From an uncultured Treponema sp. (lineage in GTDB: Bacteria > Spirochaetota > Spirochaetia > Treponematales > Treponemataceae): a stretch of 6,877 bases of DNA. Positions 1 through 6,249 of the stretch are shown here, piece after piece. Every line of letters begins with the position of its first letter. The first letter of the stretch is position 1. The stretch lies in NCBI RefSeq assembly GCF_938029485.1, contig NZ_CALHGC010000021.1, forward strand, positions 1 to 6,877, given 5' to 3'. A program made the position numbers and the translations under genes. The notes under the pieces were generated by a model, which saw only the letters and a program-made list of their open reading frames with translations, was not told where the DNA came from and did no database searches.

Positions 1-285
1 TTAGACAATGCCTCCATTGTCCGCTCTCTTTACCACCGCAGTAAAATCAAAGAACTTCCTATCCAAGAACGTAAATTATACGATTCCGCATACCGCATTT
101 TTTACGATGAGTTATCTTATGCGCTGCAAAAACCTAAGCAGGAAATCGAAGCGATGATTCATTCATATCTGGAAGTTTTAAGCAAAAACGCCCCTGCCGG
201 AAAACAAGAACAACTTGATGACGATATGTTCGACGACGGCATGAGCGATATGGATGACGAAGACAATTTCGATGACGACGAATAA
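1..285 (+). CDS. CarD family transcriptional regulator, C-terminal part (5' end outside window)
   Basis: The frame is open from the first base to the TAA at 283-285 and gives 94 residues; the start and the N-terminal RNA-polymerase-interacting domain lie to the left of the window. The visible part reads SLYHRSKIKELPIQERKLYD and continues into an all-helical stretch ending near SYLEVL, which matches the C-terminal helical, DNA-contacting domain of CarD/CdnL proteins. CarD binds the RNA polymerase beta subunit and stabilises the open complex at promoters. The last 22 residues form a highly acidic tail, about half Asp or Glu, not part of the core fold. Its coding DNA overlaps the start of ispD, so the two are probably co-transcribed and translationally coupled. 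The family call is good; the exact role in this organism is inferred. Confidence 0.85.
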   Translation, partial: LDNASIVRSLYHRSKIKELPIQERKLYDSAYRIFYDELSYALQKPKQEIEAMIHSYLEVLSKNAPAGKQEQLDDDMFDDGMSDMDDEDNFDDDE

Positions 286-961
286 TGCCGTCCTCATCAC
301 TGCTGCCGGCACTTCTCAACGGTTCGGAGAAAAAAAAGAATTTTTTCCATTACATTCCGATACGCATACATCGGTTCTGTCCGCGTGCCTCTATGCCTTT
401 GTAAAGGCCGGACGCTTTAGCCGCTATGTGATAACCGTACCGGCGGGGCAAATTGAAACGGCTTATGCACTGTTGACTGCCGACACACGGCTCTCCTCTT
501 TTTTTGAAAAAGAAAAAAACGGTCTCCATATTGTTGAAGGAGGTGCAACCCGTCAGGAGTCGGTATACAAAGGATTGTTACCGCTTGCGGATACGGGCAT
601 AGCCTATATACTTGTACACGATGGAGCGCGTCCGTGGGTTTCCGGTAAGGTGATTGCATCGGTATTGGCGGCAACGGAACAATACGGAGCGGCTGTCCCG
701 GCCATACCCGTAACGGACACTCAAAAAGAAGTTGACGAAACGGGAAAGATCATCCGGCACCTCAGAAGAGACAGGCTTGCCGCCGTACAAACGCCGCAGG
801 GTTTCCTCTTTGATAAGTTGCTGTACGCGCACCGCCAAGCCTGCAATGACGGCAATGTCTACACCGACGACAGCGAAATTTATGCGCAGTATTGTGCTCC
901 TGTTTATATTTGCCCCGGCGCACGAGAAAATAAAAAAATTACCTATCGCGAAGACCTTTAA
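272..961 (+). CDS. ispD: 2-C-methyl-D-erythritol 4-phosphate cytidylyltransferase (IspD)
   Basis: IspD transfers CMP from CTP to methylerythritol phosphate, making CDP-methylerythritol in the cytoplasmic MEP isoprenoid pathway. Numbering from ATG 272 (229 aa), the nucleotide-binding loop AAGTSQRFG is at 11-19, followed by Lys21/22. GGATRQESVYKGL is at 90-102, HDGARP at 116-121, PVTDTQKEV at 146-154, AVQTPQGF at 171-178, TDD at 198-200 and KKITYREDL at 221-229. The last carries the lysine that aligns with catalytic Lys213 of the E. coli enzyme. Start: ATG 272 has a weak GAAGA 8 nt upstream and a 14-nt overlap with carD. ATG 254 in the same frame would add six residues and has no better ribosome site, so the choice is tentative. 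The protein stops at the EDL of the conserved C-terminal PEDL-type motif, lacking the roughly 15 further residues of the E. coli enzyme, but all known catalytic residues are present. Confidence 0.93.
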   Translation: MTTNNAVLITAAGTSQRFGEKKEFFPLHSDTHTSVLSACLYAFVKAGRFSRYVITVPAGQIETAYALLTADTRLSSFFEKEKNGLHIVEGGATRQESVYKGLLPLADTGIAYILVHDGARPWVSGKVIASVLAATEQYGAAVPAIPVTDTQKEVDETGKIIRHLRRDRLAAVQTPQGFLFDKLLYAHRQACNDGNVYTDDSEIYAQYCAPVYICPGARENKKITYREDL

Positions 962-975
962 TACCGCGAAGACCT
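944..975 (+). repeat. Imperfect 18-bp-period direct repeat across the ispD stop codon
   Basis: TATCGCGAAGACCT at 944-957 recurs as TACCGCGAAGACCT at 962-975, 13 of 14 identical, with a period of exactly 18 bp. Both copies are in the ispD frame and would read YREDL, stop, YREDL. The second copy lies in the ispD-ispF gap just before the ispF ribosome site. It looks like a small tandem duplication at the end of ispD. Confidence 0.75.
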
Positions 976-990
976 CTCGGGAGAAACATT

Positions 991-1464
991 ATGGTACGAA
1001 TCGGCTTAGGCTATGATCTCCATACACTTATTGAAGATAGACCGTTGCTTTTGGGCGGGGTTCATATTCCTTTTGAAAAAGGAGAAGCGGGACATTCCGA
1101 CGGAGATGTGCTGCTTCATGCACTTGCGGATTCTCTACTCGGCGCCGCGTGCCTTGGCGACATCGGCGAGCTTTTCCCGCCGAGTGATCCGCGATGGGAA
1201 GGCGCCGACTCCCGTATGCTCTTACAAACGGTGTGGCAACGTGTGAGGGCAGAAGGATGGCAGCTTGAAAACGCCGATTGCGTCATCGCTATTCAAAAGC
1301 CGAAAATTCTACCGTATCGCGAAGCAATCCGCCGGTCGATTGCGGAAATTCTATCGGTAGGAACCGATCAAGTTTTTGTCAAAGCAAAAACCGGCGAAGG
1401 AGTGGGTGTTATCGGCAGCGGTACGGCAGCCGCCGTGTGGTGTACCTGTCTGCTGTCCCGATAG
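991..1464 (+). CDS. ispF: 2-C-methyl-D-erythritol 2,4-cyclodiphosphate synthase (IspF)
   Basis: IspF cyclises CDP-methylerythritol 2-phosphate to methylerythritol cyclodiphosphate with release of CMP, two steps after IspD in the MEP pathway. The family works as a homotrimer with active sites at subunit interfaces. The 157-aa product has the usual length. The N-terminal RIGLGYDLH supplies metal ligands Asp9 and His11, HSDGDVLLHAL at 35-45 supplies His43, GDIGELFP and GADSR follow, and the C-terminal KAKTGEGVGVIGSG matches the CMP/substrate loop (KATTTEKLGF in E. coli). ATG 991 is preceded by a CGGGAGA ribosome site ending 6 nt upstream. The gene lies 29 nt after ispD in a different frame, so this is not a single IspDF fusion, although many bacteria have one. 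It ends 2 nt from the convergent coiled-coil gene. Confidence 0.96.
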   Translation: MVRIGLGYDLHTLIEDRPLLLGGVHIPFEKGEAGHSDGDVLLHALADSLLGAACLGDIGELFPPSDPRWEGADSRMLLQTVWQRVRAEGWQLENADCVIAIQKPKILPYREAIRRSIAEILSVGTDQVFVKAKTGEGVGVIGSGTAAAVWCTCLLSR

Positions 1465-1466
1465 GC

Positions 1467-4400
1467 TTATTTTTCGGCAAGCTCAAGGATGAGCTGTACC
1501 TCACCTTGCGATAAATTAAGGGCATTGGCGATGGCATCTTGTGTCCATCCGCTCCTAAAGAGCTTCAATACATTTTCACGGGTACCTACTGCCGTTGCGC
1601 TTTCCGTCTTATTGGTCGGTTTTTCAGTTTTAACCAAATCCGCCAGCAGCTTCAGCTGATTTTCGGAATTTTTGGATATGTCTTGTAAACGCGTTTCGGT
1701 ACCGGCAAGCCATTCGCGGGCATTGTGCAGTTTTTCAATGCGCCCTTCAAGTTCTCCGAGCAATTCGTCGATGGTATCAAGCTGCTCCCGCGCTTTTTCC
1801 GCTTTTTCCTGATTGGAAATAAGATATTCCATTTTTTCTTGAATATCCTGCAACTCGGGCGGAATGGTATAGAGCTTACTCTGTACCGACTTAATATCCT
1901 TTTCAACCGTCTTTAAATCTTCAAAAGCGGTATCGATACTCTGTACCGTTTGATCGAGTACGGTTCCTTTCTTTTCCAAGCGGTCATAGCGGGTATTGAC
2001 ATCAGCGATGCTTTCTTCGATACGCCGAATTTGCACCTGATAACGCTGTAATTCATCATCGGCCGAAGCGAGTTCCACCAGTTTTTTATCCATCGATTCG
2101 GAGAGCACAGTCAATTTTGCAAAATCATTTTCCAAAATTTCAATGTTTTTCCGCTCACCCATAAACCGGGCGATTTTTTGTGTCGCTTCCTCTTCAAGGT
2201 GCGTTACTTTTTCGTATTTCAGATTTAGATCATTCATCGTATTGCGATAAATTTCAAAGCGGGTAACCTCCGCCTTCAGCTTTTCGATGTTCTGTTCCAA
2301 ATCGGCTTTCAATTCGTCCGCACGGTCAAATACGCGCGTCTGCGTAATAAAAGCGTTTTGCCGCTTATCGATTTCTTCCACGGTTTCGGTCAACTGATCG
2401 GAATCGCGGCGTATCTTTTCGAATAAGTCATGCTGCGTTTCTTCCACCTCACTGCGAAGGCCGTGTACCAGCTCCCTAATGTTATCAAGCGAATGACTTG
2501 CTTCTCCCGTTGCGTTGTTAATCCGCTTATCCAGCTCGTTGGTAAGCTGTTCGGCATCGCGCGTAAAGTTTTCGGTAACGCCGCGTACCTGTGCAGAAAA
2601 TTCTTCTTCGGCGTTCTGAACCTTTGCATTCAGATCATTGATCCGCTGCTGCATCAGTTTAAGCGCCTCATCGCTTTTCACACTGAAATCTTTATAGTAC
2701 GAGGTATATTTTGAACTGATACCTTCGATTGCCCGTTCCGTTGATGCGGTAAAACCGGCAACTTTTTCGTCTACCGTAGTACGCATCTCGGCCAGTTGTT
2801 GATCGATGCGAGTCTTCCATGTTTCAAAATCGGCTTTAGCTGCGTCGAGCTGCCCGCCTGATTCCTGCTTAACGGTATCGAGCCACGTTTTCACCTCTTT
2901 TGTAACGTTTTCTACTTCAACGCTCTGCTGCCGCATCGATTCTTGCAGTTCAAGTTTGAGACCGGAAAGCTCATTCCTCATATATGTTTGAGCTTTTTCC
3001 TTTGTCTGATCCATCATATTTTTAAACTGTGTGTTATAGGCAAGAAGCGCTTCGTCGCTTGCGGTAATACGTTTGGCAATTCCCTCTTCGATCGCCGCAA
3101 TATCTTCTTTGAATTTAGCAAAGTGCCCCTTGTATTCCTCCGCCGTTTGCGCAAGCCGTGCTTTTAAATCCTGTTTATACGCATCTTCCAAATCCTTACG
3201 TGCGGACTCGCTTTCCGACCCCATCAGCGCAAGCCGTTCGGTAACATCATTCCGCAGCTTTTGGATGTCTCCGCTGAGGGCATCGCTGCGGCGGGTCAGC
3301 TCGCTTGCAAAATCGGTTTCAAAGAGGTGCAGTTTTTCGGAAAGTGCGGCTTGCGATTCCTCACGAAGTGTGCCCAGCTGCTCGGTTATCTCCTGCAAAC
3401 GGCCGGACAAGGCATTTGCCCGCTCGGAAAAATGCTTTTCAAAGCCGCTGTATTTTTCCTGCATGGTGTAGGTATGTTTTTCAAAATCCTGTAAAAGCCG
3501 TTGTTTACCGGCCTCTTGAGCTTTTTCCATCTCGGCGGAAAGCTTATCGATATCGGCGATAGACTTATCAAATTTTTCATAATAGTAGACCGCTTGTTTT
3601 TTATATTCGGTAAATTTCGTATCCGCCGATTGAGAAAGCGCAGTAAGGCTTTGCGCTGCCTTTGCCGCTGTTTTTTCGAGGCGGGCATTTAATCCCGTTT
3701 CAAATTCGGTAAGGCGTGAATCGAGCTGCCGGTTCGTATTCTGCATATCCGCTTCGGTTTGTTTCAATCCTTTTTCAAGGTTTGTGATGCGCTGTGTAAA
3801 TGCAATCTCCGCTGCACTGAATTGCGAATGTAAAGCGCTTTCAAGTTTATCCGCTTCTTCTTGCCAATCTTTTTTAAATTTCTCGGTAAGCGCTTTATTT
3901 TCAGCCATACCGACGGTAATTTCCGCTTCAAGCGCTGCGGAACGGTCATCAAGAACAGACTTGTAATGCTGCATTTGCGCTTCCATTTGATTCTGCAGTT
4001 TTGCAAAAGATTCATCTTCAAGGTTTTGCGCTTTCTTGCTCGCCTCTGTAAAGGCTTTTTTATAAAGGTCGTTTAATTGGATTGAGGTTACCTCGAGCAA
4101 TTCCGCGCTTTTTTTCTCTGCGTCGGCAACCCTATTTTCAAAAGCGTTAATCGTATTATTAAAACCAGCAGTAAGCTGCTCTTCGATCATCTGGAGATGT
4201 TCACGGTTTTGCTTATAAAAGCTATCCTGCATTTCGGGTACCAGTTTCGAAATATGATTCAATTCGCTCCGCGCATCCGTAATTTTTTTTGCAAGCGAAT
4301 CGACAAAGTCGGATTCTTGGCTGACCCGCGCAAGGTTTTTTTCCGCAAGTTCAGCCATATCCATAACGGTTTTAATGGTTTCTTCCGCCCCTGCAACGTT

Positions 4401-4712
4401 TTTTTCTATTGCGTCGATGGAAGATGAGCGAGCAGTCAACACATCGGACTTTTTCATAAAATCATTATATATTGAATCGAGCCGGTTAACCGCAGCGATA
4501 GCTTGCGAAAGCTTTGCGTCAAGCTCGATCGCCGCATCTCGCAAATTCTGCGTCCGTTCTTTAACAAACCCTTCTATTTCATCTTTAACACGATCACCGT
4601 ATTTTTTTGCTTTTTCAATCGAACGGCTGTTTTTATCCATTTGCCGGAAAAAAAGAATCAACATGAGAGAAAGCATAAGCGTTATCGCAGAGGCCAAAAA
4701 TTGCATTGACAT
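1467..4712 (-). CDS. SpiroCoCo-type membrane-anchored giant coiled-coil protein with C-terminal HTH-like segment
   Basis: The product is 1081 aa from ATG 4712. Residues 5-22 form one hydrophobic helix (ASAITLMLSLMLILFF) followed by a basic stretch, so by the positive-inside rule the long C-terminal part should be cytoplasmic. From about residue 30 to 1025 the chain is almost uninterrupted heptad-like helix rich in Glu, Lys, Ala, Leu and Gln. I count no cysteine and only four prolines in the whole protein, which favours a long rod. A short polar linker (EKPTNKTESATAVGT) then leads to the last 37 residues (window 1470-1580). These contain LFRSGWTQDAIANALNLSQG, which resembles a compact helix-turn-helix of the kind that ends some other bacterial membrane-linked coiled-coil proteins. 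I recall such proteins being named SpiroCoCo in spirochaetes; the function is not established. A scaffold or envelope-cytoskeleton role is inference. An alternative GTG start at 4724 has no suitably spaced ribosome site. Confidence 0.85.
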   Translation of the reverse strand: MSMQFLASAITLMLSLMLILFFRQMDKNSRSIEKAKKYGDRVKDEIEGFVKERTQNLRDAAIELDAKLSQAIAAVNRLDSIYNDFMKKSDVLTARSSSIDAIEKNVAGAEETIKTVMDMAELAEKNLARVSQESDFVDSLAKKITDARSELNHISKLVPEMQDSFYKQNREHLQMIEEQLTAGFNNTINAFENRVADAEKKSAELLEVTSIQLNDLYKKAFTEASKKAQNLEDESFAKLQNQMEAQMQHYKSVLDDRSAALEAEITVGMAENKALTEKFKKDWQEEADKLESALHSQFSAAEIAFTQRITNLEKGLKQTEADMQNTNRQLDSRLTEFETGLNARLEKTAAKAAQSLTALSQSADTKFTEYKKQAVYYYEKFDKSIADIDKLSAEMEKAQEAGKQRLLQDFEKHTYTMQEKYSGFEKHFSERANALSGRLQEITEQLGTLREESQAALSEKLHLFETDFASELTRRSDALSGDIQKLRNDVTERLALMGSESESARKDLEDAYKQDLKARLAQTAEEYKGHFAKFKEDIAAIEEGIAKRITASDEALLAYNTQFKNMMDQTKEKAQTYMRNELSGLKLELQESMRQQSVEVENVTKEVKTWLDTVKQESGGQLDAAKADFETWKTRIDQQLAEMRTTVDEKVAGFTASTERAIEGISSKYTSYYKDFSVKSDEALKLMQQRINDLNAKVQNAEEEFSAQVRGVTENFTRDAEQLTNELDKRINNATGEASHSLDNIRELVHGLRSEVEETQHDLFEKIRRDSDQLTETVEEIDKRQNAFITQTRVFDRADELKADLEQNIEKLKAEVTRFEIYRNTMNDLNLKYEKVTHLEEEATQKIARFMGERKNIEILENDFAKLTVLSESMDKKLVELASADDELQRYQVQIRRIEESIADVNTRYDRLEKKGTVLDQTVQSIDTAFEDLKTVEKDIKSVQSKLYTIPPELQDIQEKMEYLISNQEKAEKAREQLDTIDELLGELEGRIEKLHNAREWLAGTETRLQDISKNSENQLKLLADLVKTEKPTNKTESATAVGTRENVLKLFRSGWTQDAIANALNLSQGEVQLILELAEK

Positions 4713-4719
4713 TCTAAGT

Positions 4720-4728
4720 TCCACCCTT
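4720..4728 (-). promoter_or_regulatory. Ribosome binding site deciding the coiled-coil gene start
   Basis: On the minus strand AAGGGTGGA ends 7 nt before ATG 4712. It resembles the Shine-Dalgarno consensus with good spacing. The longer reading would start at GTG 4724, which lies inside this motif and has nothing suitably spaced upstream, so ATG 4712 is preferred. Confidence 0.6.
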
Positions 4729-4765
4729 ACTTAAAATAAATTCTGTTTTACTGAATAGTATGAGA

Positions 4766-4779
4766 TCGGATATATCCGA
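4766..4779. promoter_or_regulatory. Perfect 14-bp palindrome in the leader of the coiled-coil gene
   Basis: TCGGATATATCCGA is its own reverse complement and lies between the predicted transcription start (near 4812) and the coiled-coil ATG at 4712. It could be an operator, or a short RNA hairpin with a 5-bp stem and a four-base loop. No T-run follows on either strand, so it is not a good intrinsic terminator. Its function is unknown. Confidence 0.4.
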
Positions 4780-4818
4780 AAATAGACGCTTTCAAAAATA
4801 TCCTGCCTATTATGAAAT

Positions 4819-4847
4819 ATTATAACACATAGTTTAAGAATTGACGA
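4819..4847 (-). promoter_or_regulatory. Predicted sigma-70-type promoter of the coiled-coil gene
   Basis: The minus strand has a perfect -10, TATAAT (4819-4824), preceded by TGT, which makes an extended -10 (TGTTATAAT, 4819-4827). A weak -35-like TCGTCA is at 4842-4847, 17 nt upstream. Transcription would start near 4812 and give a leader of about 100 nt. The -10 overlaps the stop codon of the HAD hydrolase gene (4820-4822), so the promoter sits inside the 3' end of the upstream gene. Confidence 0.55.
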
Positions 4848-5518
4848 TAGTTTGAAAAGGAAATATCCGCATAAGGAGACTTTCTTCTAAAAAAAAGGGT
4901 AAGCGGATGTGCTATATAAGCAGTCTTCATGCCGACTGCAGAAGCGCCTGCAATGTCGTAAGCCTTACTATTTCCGACATACAGTATCCGTTCGCACGGC
5001 GTATTCAATGCTTCGGCAAGTTTAAGAAATGGGATGCGGGAAGGCTTAAGAGCGCCGAGCGCTTCGGAATCCAGCGCGGCATCGCAGAGCGGAAGAATAC
5101 CCCATACGGAACCTTTTTGTTCGGGCGGAAAATCCGATAGAATACCGATTTTAAATCCGGCTTCCTTTAACCGCATAATTGCTTCTTTTGCAAAAGGATA
5201 AGGCCGGATACGCAAAAATGTTTTTTGCCAGCCCTTATATATCTCTTTATCTAAAAAATCGCCTGTTTCCTGTGCGGAAATATGAAGCTGAGTTGCCAAT
5301 AGTTCGTTTTGCAGATTGAAAAAATCCGGCAGCGCCGTATCCGGATCGGATGAGCTGTACCCGTGTAAAATACGGCGGACTTTTCCAAAGGCTTTCATAA
5401 AACGGATATGACGGATAAAGAATGGAACGGCATGCAGCATCAGCTTCCATGCAGGATAGAGCGTACCGTCTATATCGAATGCAATAGCTTCAATGCCGGG
5501 GATTTTGCTTACAATCAT
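4820..5518 (-). CDS. HAD superfamily hydrolase (probable phosphatase, subfamily IA-like)
   Basis: The 232-aa product has the haloacid dehalogenase motifs in order. Motif I AFDIDGTLYP holds the nucleophile Asp15 and acid/base Asp17. Motif II is ILSDF, with Ser128. The conserved lysine is Lys158 in LKPSR. The C-terminal motif YVGNSKAYDIAGA at 180-192 has Asn183 where Asp is more usual and keeps Asp188 for magnesium binding. About 85 mostly helical residues between motifs I and II fit a C1-type cap, as in phosphoglycolate-phosphatase-like or beta-phosphoglucomutase-like members. Such enzymes act in the cytoplasm on small phosphorylated metabolites; the substrate cannot be read from this sequence. 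ATG 5518 has no ribosome site and lies 6 nt from a good -10 box; no other in-frame ATG precedes motif I. Whether it is co-transcribed with the coiled-coil gene downstream is open. Confidence 0.85.
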   Translation of the reverse strand: MIVSKIPGIEAIAFDIDGTLYPAWKLMLHAVPFFIRHIRFMKAFGKVRRILHGYSSSDPDTALPDFFNLQNELLATQLHISAQETGDFLDKEIYKGWQKTFLRIRPYPFAKEAIMRLKEAGFKIGILSDFPPEQKGSVWGILPLCDAALDSEALGALKPSRIPFLKLAEALNTPCERILYVGNSKAYDIAGASAVGMKTAYIAHPLTLFFRRKSPYADISFSNYRQFLNYVL

Positions 5519-5524
5519 TTTTTT

Positions 5525-5553
5525 ATTATAGCGTACCGATTACCCCCTGTCCA
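5525..5553 (-). promoter_or_regulatory. Predicted sigma-70-type promoter of the HAD hydrolase gene
   Basis: The minus strand has TGGACA (5548-5553), 17 nt, then TATAAT (5525-5530): five of six and six of six matches at the ideal spacing. Only six A residues separate the -10 from ATG 5518, so initiation about 7 nt downstream would fall at the start codon itself. The spacer contains TACCGATT (plus strand 5534-5541), which matches part of the TetR operator arm 60-100 bp away. Confidence 0.6.
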
Positions 5554-5596
5554 TTCATAAAAAAGAGCGTGTGTGAGCCTCAGTAACATAAAACAC

Positions 5597-5625
5597 TTGT
5601 CACATAGTATACCAATCGGTATATT
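5597..5625 (+). promoter_or_regulatory. Predicted promoter of the tetR-GH13 transcription unit
   Basis: TTGTCA (5597-5602) and TATATT (5620-5625) are separated by 17 nt, each matching five of six consensus bases. Transcription would start near 5632, giving a leader of about 15 nt with no Shine-Dalgarno sequence. The -10 and the transcription start both lie within the operator palindrome, so a bound repressor would block RNA polymerase. Confidence 0.6.
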
Positions 5626-5643
5626 ATATACCGATTGGTATAC
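5607..5643. promoter_or_regulatory. Perfect 37-bp palindrome: paired TetR-family operator sites
   Basis: Two 18-base arms (5607-5624 and 5626-5643) are exact reverse complements around a single central T at 5625. Each arm contains a 16-bp near-palindrome, TATACCAATCGGTATA (5608-5623) and its complement TATACCGATTGGTATA (5627-5642), with centres 19 bp apart. This fits two TetR-family dimers bound side by side. It ends 3 bp before the tetR ATG at 5647 and covers the promoter -10, the typical arrangement for autorepression. That the adjacent regulator is the ligand-responsive repressor is inference from position. Confidence 0.8.
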
Positions 5644-5646
5644 GTT

Positions 5647-6234
5647 ATGAATGATACAACAACAAACGATAACAGCAAAAACGAAATTCTCAACACGGCA
5701 ATACGCCTTTTTTCACAAAAGGGATACGAAGGAGTCGGCGTGCAGGAAATTTGCGAAAACGCAAATATTACAAAGCCGACCTTATATTATTTTTTCAAAA
5801 GCAAGCAGGGGCTTTTGCAGGCGATAGCGGATTCAAAGGGAGCGGAGCTTTTGCAAAAGCTCGAGCGTGCAGCAGTGTACGAGCACGATTTTTTGAAAAG
5901 CCTGACACGCATCCTGACCGCCGCGATCGATTTTGCGCTTGCGTATCCCGATTTTTTTAATCTGCACAGCGTGCTTTTAAATGCGCCCGGCAATGCGGAA
6001 ACCGAAGCGATCTATGCGCCGTTAAAAAAACGTTTCGATTCGGTGTTTTCGGAATTTTTTATTAAATCCGCGCACGAGTTCGGAAATATGCGCGGAAAAG
6101 AAAAACTGTATTCCATACTGTACCACAACAACGTTATTTCGGTTTCGCTTTTATGCGTACATCAAAAATTGTCCGGAGACGATCAAACGATTTACCGCAT
6201 CGTACACGGCTTTGTCTACGGCGTAGCAAACTGA
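5647..6234 (+). CDS. TetR/AcrR family transcriptional regulator
   Basis: The 195-aa product has the length and layout of a TetR-family repressor. Residues 11-60 form the N-terminal three-helix DNA-binding domain, with AIRLFSQKGYEGVGVQEI, then ENANITKPTLYYFFKSK (helix-turn-helix roughly 30-50) and the following helix GLLQAIADS. The rest is an all-helical ligand-binding and dimerisation domain that I cannot tie to a specific ligand. ATG 5647 is chosen: the TTG at 5635 in the same frame lies inside the operator and almost on the predicted transcription start. No ribosome site is seen before the ATG. The operator upstream implies autoregulation, and the GH13 gene starting 15 nt after the stop is probably in the same operon, so a sugar- or glucan-related signal is possible. 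That link is inferred only from adjacency. Confidence 0.92.
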   Translation: MNDTTTNDNSKNEILNTAIRLFSQKGYEGVGVQEICENANITKPTLYYFFKSKQGLLQAIADSKGAELLQKLERAAVYEHDFLKSLTRILTAAIDFALAYPDFFNLHSVLLNAPGNAETEAIYAPLKKRFDSVFSEFFIKSAHEFGNMRGKEKLYSILYHNNVISVSLLCVHQKLSGDDQTIYRIVHGFVYGVAN

Positions 6235-6249
6235 TGCCGGGAGATGTAT

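Noticed and set aside
254..1464. A single bifunctional ispDF gene
   Set aside because: ispD ends in a TAA at 959-961 and ispF is in another frame with its own ribosome site and ATG; they are separate genes here.
1480..1495. Small hairpin AGCTC-AAGGAT-GAGCT just after ispF
   Set aside because: It has only a 5-bp stem, lies inside the coiled-coil coding sequence, and no T-run follows on either strand, so it does not qualify as an intrinsic terminator.
1467..4712. Methyl-accepting chemotaxis protein or SMC-type ATPase identity for the coiled-coil protein
   Set aside because: No HAMP, signalling hairpin tip, Walker A/B or hinge domain is visible; only an anchor, a rod and an HTH-like tip.
4713..4724. 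Longer start (GTG 4724) for the coiled-coil protein
   Set aside because: The GTG lies within the apparent ribosome site AAGGGTGGA, and nothing suitably spaced lies upstream; ATG 4712 fits better.
3073..4734. Several plus-strand open frames antisense to the coiled-coil gene (for example 3073-3471 and 4375-4734)
   Set aside because: They are Ser/Phe/Cys-rich translations expected from the reverse strand of a Glu/Lys/Ala-rich coiled coil, with no ribosome sites or recognisable domains.
5635..5646. TTG start adding four residues to the TetR protein
   Set aside because: It lies inside the operator and within a few bases of the predicted transcription start, has no ribosome site, and the added residues are not part of the fold.
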